64,000 nt of DNA from Pseudomonas triclosanedens (GTDB lineage Bacteria; Pseudomonadota; Gammaproteobacteria; Pseudomonadales; Pseudomonadaceae). The stretch is taken from the NCBI RefSeq assembly GCF_026686735.1, contig NZ_CP113432.1:3461001-3525000 (forward strand), given 5' to 3'. Shown here one piece after another: positions 18,350 to 25,986 of this stretch. The notes under the pieces were generated by a model. It was not told the origin of the DNA and ran no database searches. It saw nothing but the letters and a program-made list of their open reading frames with translations. The position numbers were made by a program, and so were the translations under genes. Positions within the stretch are counted from its first letter, which is position 1, and the number at the start of each line of letters is the position of its first letter.

Positions 18350-18365
18350 CTGTATATACATACAG
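18350..18365. promoter_or_regulatory. LexA (SOS) box
   Basis: CTGTATATACATACAG matches the LexA consensus CTGT-(AT)-rich-ACAG essentially fully. It lies 15 bp upstream of the start of the UmuD'-like gene on the minus strand, in a position that would block its promoter. Confidence 0.85.
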
Positions 18366-18489
18366 ATAACAGGTAGCCGGGCAGCTTTCAAGCTATTTCC
18401 AGGAACCTTCGACGCGTCCTCCACTCAACCGGAAGGACGCGGTGCAACACCAGGTGGTCTACCCTTACCCAGGGGCGAGGATGTTCGAT

Positions 18490-18651
18490 ATGAATCCGGG
18501 TACTTTTGTGACTCTCATGATTCTTGGTTGGTTGCTGCTGGCATTGGTGACTCTCTGGGCGATCCTGCGAGTCCCAATGCGCCGTGCGAGGCTACAGAAA
18601 ACCAGGGCGAAGGCCGGCCCGACAGAACACAACGAGCCGATTACCCATTGA
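18490..18651 (+). CDS. small single-span membrane protein
   Basis: A 53-residue frame starting MNPGTFVTLMILGWLLLALVTLWAIL, one hydrophobic segment followed by a basic tail (RVPMRRARLQKTRAKAG). GCGAGG lies 7-8 nt upstream. An ATG at 18481 is also in frame. The positive-inside pattern fits a cytoplasmic C-terminus. The function is unknown. Confidence 0.5.
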   Translation: MNPGTFVTLMILGWLLLALVTLWAILRVPMRRARLQKTRAKAGPTEHNEPITH

Positions 18652-18769
18652 GAGCAATGTCTTGCAAATTGCAAGGCGGGACTCGGCGCATCGTGCAGGA
18701 TGCATCGCACCCGTATCGAAAAAAATACTGCAACTAACTGATATTAAAGGAATTTAAATTTCCACCATT

Positions 18770-18787
18770 TTGGTACGTACTCTGCAA
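18770..18787 (+). promoter_or_regulatory. candidate sigma-54 (-24/-12) promoter
   Basis: TTGGTACGTACTCTGCAA has GG (18772-18773) and GC (18784-18785) separated by exactly 10 bp, with the YTGG.ACG and YTGCA contexts of RpoN promoters. An AT-rich tract precedes it (18721-18770), as often seen for IHF-assisted promoters. It lies about 45 bp upstream of the gene at 18830. Confidence 0.5.
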
Positions 18788-18829
18788 GTAGTAGGAAAGG
18801 ATTCACTACTCACCGCCGAGGATGCCTCC

Positions 18830-19195
18830 ATGAAAATCGAACGACTTCCCGCCGCTCAATACCTCCGCCGCCAATTCCCGGAGTACGAGGTGGGGTTCAG
18901 TTCGCGGCCAGACGGCAACCTGATCATGACTCTGAGCAACCCAGCCGGTGAACAGATGACATGCCGAGTCATCCGCCCCCAGGAACAGTACGACGCTCGG
19001 ATGCTGGAGAACCTAATCAATCGAATTCGCAGAGATCTTGCCACCGAATACGGCCCGCTACAGGAAACGGACGCTGACCACTTCAAGGATGCTGTGCAGC
19101 TACAGAACTTCCATGAGTCGTCCGAACCGCTGCGCAAGCGCCGCATCGTGCGCGCAGGCTTGAAGCTGCAGGCGCAGGCTCAACTGAGCGCCTGA
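18830..19195 (+). CDS. DUF3509-like hypothetical protein
   Basis: A 121-residue protein beginning MKIERLPAAQYLRRQFPEYEVGFSSRPDG. The pattern of a short helix, then beta strands around NLIMTLSNPAGEQMTCRVI and a helix LENLINRIRRDLATEYG, resembles the Pseudomonas DUF3509 family; the match is from memory of the pattern. The C-terminal tail is basic. GAGGA precedes the start. The sigma-54-type promoter upstream suggests control by nitrogen status or an enhancer-binding protein (inference). Confidence 0.65.
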   Translation: MKIERLPAAQYLRRQFPEYEVGFSSRPDGNLIMTLSNPAGEQMTCRVIRPQEQYDARMLENLINRIRRDLATEYGPLQETDADHFKDAVQLQNFHESSEPLRKRRIVRAGLKLQAQAQLSA

Positions 19196-19344
19196 GACGA
19201 ATCGACAGCCGCCGACCAGAGAGCTTGCAGCGTTAGGCGATTTCTAGTCGGCGGCGGCACAATCCGGTAACAGTTGCCCCCTGCTGGAAGGCTCAATCCA
19301 CGGCATGATTGAACCGACACGAAGAACCAGCCCAAGGAACCAGC

Positions 19345-19836
19345 ATGGACGCAACAGCTCCGACTCGTGGCGCGCAGATCACTTTCCGCCGCATTTCCGC
19401 CCTCACCGTCTGCGAAGTCTGCGAACTTAGCGAAACACTCTCGCACGCCCAGCGCGGCATGGTCGCTGACAACGGCACCTCAATTGCCGAGGCGCACTTC
19501 TCCGAGAACGCCTGGTTTCGCGCCATTTATGCAGACGAAGCGCTAGTGGGTTTCATCATGCTGCATATCGGCGCGGACTGGGACGACGGCATCGATTGTC
19601 CCGGCCACTACCTGTGGCGCTTCATGATCGCCGGGCCGTACCAGGGCATGGGGTTCGGCAAGCAGGCGATTGAACAACTTGTCCATGACCTAAAAGGTCA
19701 AGGTGTTAGTGAGCTATACACGAGCTACGGTCTGGGCGACGGTAGCCCCCAGCGCTTCTACAACCGCCTGGGCTTTGTTCTTACCGGCGACCATTACGGA
19801 GACGAAGTCGAGGCGGTCCTAGTCTTCGACCAATAG
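19345..19836 (+). CDS. GNAT family N-acetyltransferase
   Basis: A 163-residue GCN5-related acetyltransferase. The acetyl-CoA motif A appears as MIAGPYQGMGFGKQAIEQLVHDL, preceded by the beta-4 strand YLWRFMIAG and followed by LYTSYGLGDGSPQRFYNRLGF. The DGIDCPGHYLWRFMI segment is similar to spermidine or diamine acetyltransferases of the SpeG/BltD type, so a polyamine or amino-acid substrate is possible. AAGGAACC precedes ATG 19345; the frame extends to 19309 without a ribosome site. Confidence 0.85.
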   Translation: MDATAPTRGAQITFRRISALTVCEVCELSETLSHAQRGMVADNGTSIAEAHFSENAWFRAIYADEALVGFIMLHIGADWDDGIDCPGHYLWRFMIAGPYQGMGFGKQAIEQLVHDLKGQGVSELYTSYGLGDGSPQRFYNRLGFVLTGDHYGDEVEAVLVFDQ

Positions 19837-19874
19837 AGCCAGCCTGGGCGAATATTCGCTTTCTTCCTGGCGTA

Positions 19875-19900
19875 AAAAAACCGTCCGAAGACGGTTTTTT
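19875..19900. terminator. bidirectional rho-independent terminator
   Basis: AAAAAACCGTC-CGAA-GACGGTTTTTT lies between the convergent GNAT and lipoprotein genes. Confidence 0.9.
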
Positions 19901-19910
19901 CAGCAAGACA

Positions 19911-20195
19911 TTACTCGAAGCTGGTCGGGATATTTGGTACTTCCGCAACGCGCCCATCCTGCATCTTAAACGAGACAGCCCGACTGGACCCGGTCAACCC
20001 GTTCGCGTGGCTCCACACCCACATCTGCCCATCCCCACGCGAAACGACGGAGTAAGGCGGCCCCATGATCGCCACGACCTCCGCCTCAGTCATTCCTACC
20101 GAAACCCTCCGAGCCTGATCGTAAGAAAATTCAGTGCCAGCACATCCGGAGAGCATCGCGACAATCGCGAGCTGAGCTGCAAGAACTTTAAACAT
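19911..20195 (-). CDS. SmpA/OmlA (BamE-like) domain lipoprotein
   Basis: A small lipoprotein of about 94 residues. The signal MFKVLAAQLAIVAMLSGC ends at the lipidated cysteine; the mature part has the BamE/OmlA-like pattern VSVGMTEAEVVAIMGPPYSVVSRGDGQMWVWSH. It lacks the longer C-terminus of true BamE, so it is a paralogous domain protein of unknown role. GGAAGGG directly abuts an ATG at 20201 and is well spaced from the ATG at 20195, which is preferred. Confidence 0.75.
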   Translation of the reverse strand: MFKVLAAQLAIVAMLSGCAGTEFSYDQARRVSVGMTEAEVVAIMGPPYSVVSRGDGQMWVWSHANGLTGSSRAVSFKMQDGRVAEVPNIPTSFE

Positions 20196-20201
20196 GGGCA
20201 T

Positions 20202-20555
20202 CCCTTCCAGTCATAGACCGGGCGGAATCTATCACGTCGCGGTAGCCGAAACCCAGTATCGAGCCACCTGGGAATTACGAGTCGATATTCGAGCGGGGGA
20301 AAAGGCAACAAGGTCTTCACCCGCACAATCAGAGCTCAGCCCTGCACCTGCCCCCTCAGGCAACTTACGCAGACTAGGGAGTCTCGTTGCCGGCCTTGTG
20401 CCAACAACACCAAGAAGATGCGTGCAAAAGCCGTGAGCCAGATAGTCGAAGCGAAACTTGATTGGGCCCATATTGCTCCCCCACGAAGTGAGCAAAAGGC
20501 CGGTACAGGCTCCATACTCATAGCAAGCACGCAACCGCAGGCTTAGTGAGGGCGC
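20202..20555. other. intergenic region, no gene recognised
   Basis: About 350 bp between the divergent lipoprotein gene and the secreted-protein gene at 20556. Frames crossing it lack ribosome sites, known motifs or a consistent codon pattern. I see no clear promoter match. Confidence 0.5.
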
Positions 20556-20870
20556 ATGAAGAAGCTCACAGCGTTGCTCCTGCTCATGACTCTTGCCGCT
20601 AGCGTCCAGGCATCTGACTTCTGCACTGGTATCGGTTTGTTTGCCCGTGCCGGCGCAATGTACAGAGACCAGGGAAAGACCGAACAGCAGGCAATATCGG
20701 CCCTTCATGATGGCAGCGCCAAACTCGACACAGATACTCAGGTCGTAGTCAGGTACTTCGTCCGCTTCGGCTACCACGGCGATCAAACACCCGATCAGGC
20801 GTTCGCTAGCGCAGAAGAGAAATGCCGGCAATACGAAGAATCCAGCGAACGCAGAAACGCGATGAATTAG
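20556..20870 (+). CDS. hypothetical secreted protein
   Basis: A 104-residue protein with a clear signal peptide (MKKLTALLLLMTLAASVQA). The mature region contains two cysteines (DFCTGIG and EEKCRQYEE) that could form a disulphide, with helices AISALHDGSAKL and QAFASAEEKCRQYEE between. No family is recognised. GAGGGC precedes the start. Confidence 0.65.
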   Translation: MKKLTALLLLMTLAASVQASDFCTGIGLFARAGAMYRDQGKTEQQAISALHDGSAKLDTDTQVVVRYFVRFGYHGDQTPDQAFASAEEKCRQYEESSERRNAMN

Positions 20871-21033
20871 TAATCGCCTCAGCGACGTGCGCCAGTTCCT
20901 CCGCAGCCCAGCTTGCTGATCGCTCTCTTCTTGCCGCCGCTCCTGGGGTTTGTGTAGAGCCCAAGCCTCAGGGGCGACGCAAAGGCACGCCCAATGAGCC
21001 CCATTTTGAATGAAGCCCGGAGGTATTGGGGAG

Positions 21034-21921
21034 CTAAGGGCGATTCACATCCATCAGCCTGCGCCCCAGCGGACTGACCAATAGCGGCCTCTGAGCAAGA
21101 TGGAAACCTTCGCGGGCCTTCCAGATGCGCCGGTAGCGGTAGAAGGGGGCGAGCGGATAGAGGTGATGCACCAAGTGGTAGTTCTGCGACAGCAACAGCG
21201 GCGTAAGCAACCACTCCAGACCAAGTCGGTTGCTCGACGCCTGGTAGGGGTTCTCACTCTGGGTAGCGAGATACGGTGAATGCGGCCAGTAGTCGAAGGC
21301 CAGAGCAAGAAAGGTGATGGTGATACGCGAAGGGATAAACCAGAACAACAACAACTGCCGGCCGTACCCCAGGTCGATCAGGATGCCCAGGGTCAGTAAG
21401 GCGAACAGCGCGGTCGCCAAAGTGTCGATGATTTCGCTGCGCGGGCGATCACCCATGCGCCTGACGTACCAGACGTAGTAGTTGACATCGAGTGTTGCCC
21501 AGCGCAACGGCAGCGCCCAGTTCGGTCCACTACCGCACCACTTGTCCGGATCGTTCACAGGCTGGTTGGCGAAACGGTGATGCTGCATATGAATGAAGCG
21601 GAACGCGCGGTATACCGGCAAAAACGAGAAGGTCAGGAGGGCGATACGCCCAATCAGGTCGTTGAACCAACGATGGCGGCTCAAGGCATTGTGCGAGGCA
21701 TCGTGTATCACCGTGAAGAACCAGAATACCGCCAAGGCGTTGAGCAGGATGGCTAACGGTGCAGGTAACCAGCCCTGGCTGCCGCCCCAGAAACCGCAGA
21801 CATAAGCGCTGACAGCCATGACGAACAAAAGCAGGGTTGGCCAAGCCACCTTGGGCGGCGCTATTAGACGGCGGAAATCCTCAGGCAGCGATTCCGAACG
21901 AACGTTTTGGGTAGTCGGCAT
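21034..21921 (-). CDS. membrane fatty acid desaturase family protein
   Basis: A 295-residue integral membrane di-iron enzyme. The three histidine boxes are visible: HDASH (about residue 72), HMQHH (about 109) and HLVHH (about 262), with hydrophobic segments around residues 30-70 and 165-205. The family includes acyl-lipid desaturases and carotenoid or alkane hydroxylase-like enzymes; a chain-desaturating role is most likely. GGAGA precedes the ATG at 21921; the in-frame extension to 21999 lacks a ribosome site. It is the last clear chromosomal gene before the decayed att-proximal stretch. Confidence 0.88.
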   Translation of the reverse strand: MPTTQNVRSESLPEDFRRLIAPPKVAWPTLLLFVMAVSAYVCGFWGGSQGWLPAPLAILLNALAVFWFFTVIHDASHNALSRHRWFNDLIGRIALLTFSFLPVYRAFRFIHMQHHRFANQPVNDPDKWCGSGPNWALPLRWATLDVNYYVWYVRRMGDRPRSEIIDTLATALFALLTLGILIDLGYGRQLLLFWFIPSRITITFLALAFDYWPHSPYLATQSENPYQASSNRLGLEWLLTPLLLSQNYHLVHHLYPLAPFYRYRRIWKAREGFHLAQRPLLVSPLGRRLMDVNRP

Positions 21922-22580
21922 GGGCGGGTCTCCTGTTGTTCTTGTTGGCCCGCTTCCTACCTTGTACAGCCACCCTCCAGGTCGCTTGATCCATATCAAT
22001 TACAGCGGCAAGCTCGATATGCGCCCAACCAAAAGAAAGGGAACGCACCGTCTATAAGCCAAACTCAATCCTGACGATGCCAGCGCAGTGGGCCGCCAAC
22101 TAACTCATGCAACCAACGACGCAGACCTGGACCAGCCCCATGTCATTGCGCCACTACGCAGCAGCAAGTGGATTCAAGCTCGCAATAAAGCCCGGCGGGC
22201 GAACGAAGAGTCTTGTGCGCTGAAAGGAGCAGCTCTCTCTTCAGCGACGCCATAGATGAGCTCATGCAGAGCCAGTTCTTCAGTGTCGGTGAGCGAGCGA
22301 GCAAGGCTGCGCTCAGTTTCCACGCGTAGCTCTCGAAGTTTAATGATCCTGATCATTGCATGTACCGCAGATGTGTGCGGCGCAAATTTTATCCGCCGTC
22401 CGCAGCGCGGCCATCCAACTCAGGTCGCATTTCCGCGACTCCCTTGCCTTAGAGCGACGAGCGGCTTCGAGAAAGCGGACCACATCCAACAGCCAGTGCC
22501 GGCTCGATGAGGTACTAAGGGCAACACCGAGAGCGGGCGACACATCTGCATAGAGGATTCTCTATACAAGGCTGTCTATG
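21922..22580. other. decayed att-proximal region, no certain gene
   Basis: About 660 bp with noticeably lower GC than the flanking genes. Two overlapping minus-strand frames can be read: 22340-22543 (with a CAAHICGTC cysteine cluster at its end) and 22174-22356 (MIRIIKLRELRVETERSLARSL). The second starts within the end of the first, as in coupled genes, but neither has a good ribosome site or a recognised family. The stretch is probably debris of an earlier insertion at the tRNA site. Confidence 0.4.
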
Positions 22581-22582
22581 AC

Positions 22583-22860
22583 GTGACAGAGATCCGGCTT
22601 CGCGACGCAAGGGGGCGTTTCGACGCTGCCGTGGAGGCTGCTGGAGTCGAGAAGTCAGCCTTGCAGCTCCGTGACTTTCGAGCGAAGGCTGGTACCGGCA
22701 AAGCGGAATCGAGCAGCGAAGTTCGGCAGGCTCGTGACCAACTCGGTCATGTCGGGGAGATCAGACGGAAAGTACATTCGCGCCAGGAAGGACAAGTGAG
22801 AAGCTTACTCGATAGGAAATGCGGAAAAATCTTCAGATTGCGGAAATTATTGAGCCCACA
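22583..22860 (+). pseudogene. remnant of a phage-type tyrosine recombinase (integrase)
   Basis: The frame carries the C-terminal part of a prophage integrase: RLRDARGRFDAAVEAAGVEKSALQLRDFRAKAGTGKAESS, then RQARDQLGH. After QLGH the expected motif around the nucleophilic tyrosine is found only by changing frame: GKYIRARKDK can be read one base off near 22770-22800. The N-terminal two thirds are absent. It is therefore a truncated, frameshifted relic lying 30 bp from the tRNA-Leu fragment and oriented towards it, evidence of an older element at the same tRNA site. Confidence 0.65.
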
Positions 22861-22889
22861 ATAAAATTCGTAAACCATGGATTTGGAGG

Positions 22890-22944
22890 TGGTGCCCGGA
22901 GCCGGGATCGAACCGGCACGCCCTTACGGACGAGAGATTTTAAG
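22890..22944 (-). other. 3' half of tRNA-Leu(UAA): ICE attachment site
   Basis: Read on the minus strand this is a tRNA 3' portion: anticodon-loop end TTAAAATCTC, variable arm, T-arm GCCGGTTCGATCCCGGC and acceptor GGGCACCA. It matches the 3' half of a bacterial tRNA-Leu(UAA); the 5' half is missing because sequence beyond 22944 is unrelated. Elements that insert into a tRNA 3' end leave such a fragment at one boundary and an intact tRNA at the other. The fragment points to the chromosome on its left and the element on its right, so the intact copy should lie beyond the far end. Confidence 0.8.
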
Positions 22945-23120
22945 CCAGAGCATGGCATCCGCACCGGGCTAACGATGGACTTGGATGAGGCTTGCTGTAG
23001 CAGGTTTTCCCCGAGGCCAGTGCCTTCCATCATATCCCGGTGCGCGATGCAAACCGCTCCGGTTCCCCTCCGCCTGGCTCCTAGCCGGCCCCTGGAATCG
23101 GGGCCTTTCAGGAGCACCTC

Positions 23121-24323
23121 ATGGCGAAGATCAAACTCACCAAGTCCGTCGTTGACACGGCGCAGGCGCAAACCTGCGATGTGGAACTCCGGGATACGCT
23201 CGTTCCGGGCTTCTTGTGCAAGATAACACCAACGGGCCGCAAGGTCTTCATGGTTCAATACCGCACGAACTCCGGCGTGCGGCGCAAGCCGGCACTCGGC
23301 CAGTTCGGCGAGCTGACGGTCGAACAGGCCCGGTCGCTGGCCCAAGACTGGCTGGCCGAAGTCCGGCGCGGGGGCGATCCCGGACTCGACAAGGCCGAAG
23401 CCCGCAAGGCGCCGACGGTCAAGGAACTGTGCGGCCGGTTCATGGATGACCACTCCAAACTGCACAACAAGCCCAGCACCCAGGCCGGCTACCAGTACCA
23501 GATCGACAACTTCGTCATCCCAGCCTTCGGCAGCAAGAAGGTTCACGAGGTCACGCGCCACGACATCACCGCGCTGATGAAGCGCATGGAGAGGTCCCCC
23601 ACGCAGGCAAACCGCGTACTGTCGCTCGTCCGCAAGATGTTCAACCTGGCCGAACTGTGGGGCTACCGGCCCGATGGCTCCAATCCTTGCCGTCACGTAC
23701 CCAAGTACCCGGAGAAAGGTTCGACCCGCCTTATCACCGACGAGCAGATGGTCAGCCTGTTCGCCTACTTGGACAAAGCCGAAGCCGAGGGCCTGGAACA
23801 TCCCATCTATCTGCTGGCCGTCCGGCTGCAATTCGAGTTCGCGGCCCGCATGTCGGAAATCCTGCTGTTGCAGTGGAATTGGCTCGACTTGCCCAACGGC
23901 CGGGTTGTCTGGCCGGACAGCAAAACGGGCGATATGTCCAAGCCGTTGAGCGAGGAAGCCCGCCGGTTGCTGACGAATGCACCTCGCTACGGCAATTCGC
24001 CCTACGTATGCCCGGCCATCCTCGACCATGACAAGCCGCTCGGCCCCCATTCCTACTATCAGGCGTGGCGCCGAATCCTTGATCGCGCCGGCGTGCCGAA
24101 GGTTGGCACCCACGGCATCCGCCACCGCTCAGCGACCGACATTGCCAATTCCGGCATCCCCGTCAAGGTCGGCATGGCGCTAACCGCGCACAAGACCGTG
24201 GCGATGTTCATGCGCTACGTCCACACCGAGGACGACCCGGTGCGTAAGGCAGCCGAGTTGGTAGCCAGCCGGCGCAAGTCGGTCGTCGGCACGCGGCAAG
24301 AACCCAAAGAGGTGACCGCATGA
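23121..24323 (+). CDS. int: ICE tyrosine recombinase (integrase)
   Basis: A 400-residue tyrosine recombinase with an N-terminal arm-binding DUF4102 domain (DTLVPGFLCKITPTGRKVFMVQYRT), a core-binding helical domain (about 100-190) and the catalytic domain. Catalytic motifs: RMSEILLLQW with the first arginine, HGIRHRSATDIANSG (H-x-x-R), LTAHKT and the nucleophile in FMRYVH. It would excise and integrate the ICE at tRNA-Leu. AGGAG precedes the ATG, and a short hairpin GGCCCC/GGGGCC (23087-23105) lies in the leader. It reads away from the att site. Confidence 0.93.
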   Translation: MAKIKLTKSVVDTAQAQTCDVELRDTLVPGFLCKITPTGRKVFMVQYRTNSGVRRKPALGQFGELTVEQARSLAQDWLAEVRRGGDPGLDKAEARKAPTVKELCGRFMDDHSKLHNKPSTQAGYQYQIDNFVIPAFGSKKVHEVTRHDITALMKRMERSPTQANRVLSLVRKMFNLAELWGYRPDGSNPCRHVPKYPEKGSTRLITDEQMVSLFAYLDKAEAEGLEHPIYLLAVRLQFEFAARMSEILLLQWNWLDLPNGRVVWPDSKTGDMSKPLSEEARRLLTNAPRYGNSPYVCPAILDHDKPLGPHSYYQAWRRILDRAGVPKVGTHGIRHRSATDIANSGIPVKVGMALTAHKTVAMFMRYVHTEDDPVRKAAELVASRRKSVVGTRQEPKEVTA

Positions 24324-24430
24324 TCGGTGACCAGTGCCTCGGCATGTCGGCCCTGATTGCCGTGTCGCCGTTACGCCAATCGGCTCAGCAGCCCTCCCCG
24401 CCCGCGCATCGCACTGGGGGCTGGAAAAGT

Positions 24431-24450
24431 ATGCCCGTTACGGGTATAGT
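24431..24450 (+). promoter_or_regulatory. candidate toxin-antitoxin operator and -10 element
   Basis: CCCGT-T-ACGGG (24434-24444) is a perfect interrupted dyad that abuts TATAGT (24445-24450), a good -10 hexamer, 12 bp before the toxin start. This is the usual layout of a TA promoter repressed by its own HTH antitoxin. The leader would be only a few nucleotides long. Confidence 0.45.
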
Positions 24451-24462
24451 TTTGGGGTCAAG

Positions 24463-24846
24463 ATGACCCGCGTCCTCAAGCGGAAGGACTTTGCACGGTG
24501 GCAGGCGGGCGAAAAGCTGCCTGATGCTGCCTTGTGCAAGGCGGTTCAGGAGATGGAAAGCGGTCTGATTGACGCGGACTTGGGCGGCTTCCTCTACAAG
24601 AAGCGGGTTGCCCGATCCGGCGGCGGCAAGAGCGGCGGCTACCGCACCCTGCTGTCGGCCCGGATCGGCAGCCGCTACGTATTCCTGCATGGGTTCCCCA
24701 AGAGCGACAAGGCGAATATCACGCAGGACGAGAAGAAGGCGCTGCAATTCGCCGGTAAGGTGTTCCTGGAACTGTCCGCCGAGGCTTTGTCGAAGGCGTT
24801 GCACTCGGGCGTGTTATTGGAGGTGCATTGTGAGCAAGATCATTGA
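24463..24846 (+). CDS. type II toxin, RelE/HigB-like family
   Basis: A 127-residue basic protein beginning MTRVLKRKDFARWQAGEKLPDAALCKAVQEM. The central GGFLYKKRVARSGGGKSGGYRTLLSARIGSRYVFLHGFPKSDKANI is the beta-sheet core of RelE/HigB-type ribosome-dependent mRNases of the type paired with HTH antitoxins. The toxin comes first in the operon, as in higBA, and overlaps the antitoxin gene by 17 bp. The frame is open upstream to 24334, but the promoter-like elements and the usual family length support this start. Confidence 0.82.
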   Translation: MTRVLKRKDFARWQAGEKLPDAALCKAVQEMESGLIDADLGGFLYKKRVARSGGGKSGGYRTLLSARIGSRYVFLHGFPKSDKANITQDEKKALQFAGKVFLELSAEALSKALHSGVLLEVHCEQDH

Positions 24847-25132
24847 ATCCCTGCGTGGCGACCTGGCTGCGCTCCACGAAGCGGGAGCGATCAGCAAGGT
24901 GACAATGCGCGAGTTCGACGCGATCTGCCCGCCCCCGGTGCGGGAGTTCAGTGCTGCCGACATCAAGCGCCTGCGCGAAGCCTTGAAGTTCAGCCAGCCG
25001 GTGTTCGCCCTTCATTTGCACACGTCGGCCTCGACCGTGCGCAAGTGGGAGCAAGGCGAAACACATCCCACGGGGCCAGCGCTCAAACTGCTCAACGTCA
25101 TCGCCGACAAGGGCTTGCAGGCCATCATCTGA
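24830..25132 (+). CDS. XRE-type HTH antitoxin
   Basis: A 100-residue protein starting with GTG inside the end of the toxin gene after a GGAGG site. The C-terminal half is an XRE helix-turn-helix (DIKRLREALKFSQPVFALHLHTSASTVRKWEQGETHPTGPALKLLNVI) of the kind found in HigA/NadS-like antitoxins. The N-terminal half (LRGDLAALHEAGAISKVTMREFD) would bind the toxin. It probably autorepresses through the dyad upstream of the toxin. The pair could stabilise the ICE or protect against phage. Confidence 0.82.
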   Translation: MSKIIESLRGDLAALHEAGAISKVTMREFDAICPPPVREFSAADIKRLREALKFSQPVFALHLHTSASTVRKWEQGETHPTGPALKLLNVIADKGLQAII

Positions 25133-25154
25133 TGCCTGGTTAGGGAGACAGGCA

Positions 25155-25973
25155 TTGGCGACGCGAATCGACCCTTTCAGCTCACAGCATCTTGAAGCCG
25201 CCTGCCGCGTCCTTGCCGATACCGAACGCGGCCTAAGCGGCACGCAGATCGAGCGCCTGCTGCAAGAAATCGGGATTGCCGACACGTCGCCCGGCATGAC
25301 CAAGTGGAAGCGATTGTTCAATGCGCTGGCCGGCGCACAGAACCAGCACCAGGTCGGCAACCATCTCATCATGTTCATCAATCGCGCGATGAACCCGGTG
25401 AACTATGCCCGCGATCCCGCGACGTTCTCCTGGCGGCGCGACGAACTCAATGTCGTCCTTGCCTTCTCCGGCTTCTACGTGCGCGACGACGGCAAGGTCG
25501 GGCACGCGGACAAGGCCACGACGCTCGATGCCGCGCGCGCCCGTGCGGGACGACTCAAGGCTGCGCTGGAAAGCCGCGTCGTCCATGCGGAGGTGCTGAA
25601 CTACTGCCGCGCCGAACTGCTGGACGAAAACTACTTCCATGCCGTGTTCGAGGCAACGAAAGGCGTTGCGGAGAGGGTTCGCCTGCTGTCGGGCCTGAAC
25701 GGCGATGGTGCGGACTTGGTGAACAAGGCATTCGCAGGCCAGCTGCCCGTCCTCACCTTGGGACCGCTCACCACCGAGTCCGAAAAGAGCGAGCAGAAAG
25801 GCTTTGCCAATCTTCTGATCGGCCTGTTCGGCGCCGTGCGCAATCCGCTGGCCCATGCGCCCAAGACGAACTGGCCGATGTCCGAACAGGACGCACTGGA
25901 CATCCTGACGCTGGTATCGCTGATTCACCGCAAGCTGGATGGCGCGACGAAAGTTGCTGCCGTATCGCCGTAA
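25155..25973 (+). CDS. TIGR02391 (Ymh) family protein with HEPN motif
   Basis: A 272-residue protein starting at TTG after GGGAGA. The N-terminal part (EAACRVLADTERGLSGTQIERLLQEIGI) is a helical domain; the C-terminal 120 residues match the TIGR02391/Ymh family, with GLFGAVRNPLAHAPKTNW containing the HEPN-type R-(X4)-H pair R229/H234. HEPN proteins are often RNases in abortive-infection and toxin systems. It lies 22 bp after the antitoxin gene and 13 bp before the next ORF, so the five plus-strand cargo genes look like one transcript. The direct role is unproven. Confidence 0.78.
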   Translation: MATRIDPFSSQHLEAACRVLADTERGLSGTQIERLLQEIGIADTSPGMTKWKRLFNALAGAQNQHQVGNHLIMFINRAMNPVNYARDPATFSWRRDELNVVLAFSGFYVRDDGKVGHADKATTLDAARARAGRLKAALESRVVHAEVLNYCRAELLDENYFHAVFEATKGVAERVRLLSGLNGDGADLVNKAFAGQLPVLTLGPLTTESEKSEQKGFANLLIGLFGAVRNPLAHAPKTNWPMSEQDALDILTLVSLIHRKLDGATKVAAVSP

Positions 25974-25986
25974 GGGAAAGACAAGA

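Noticed and set aside
20232..20831. 199-codon minus-strand frame over the 20.2-20.8 kb region
   Set aside because: It overlaps the secreted-protein gene that has a signal peptide and ribosome site, and has no recognised pattern itself.
22890..22944. Complete tRNA-Leu gene
   Set aside because: Only the anticodon 3' side, variable arm, T-arm and acceptor 3' strand are present; no D-arm or 5' acceptor follows.
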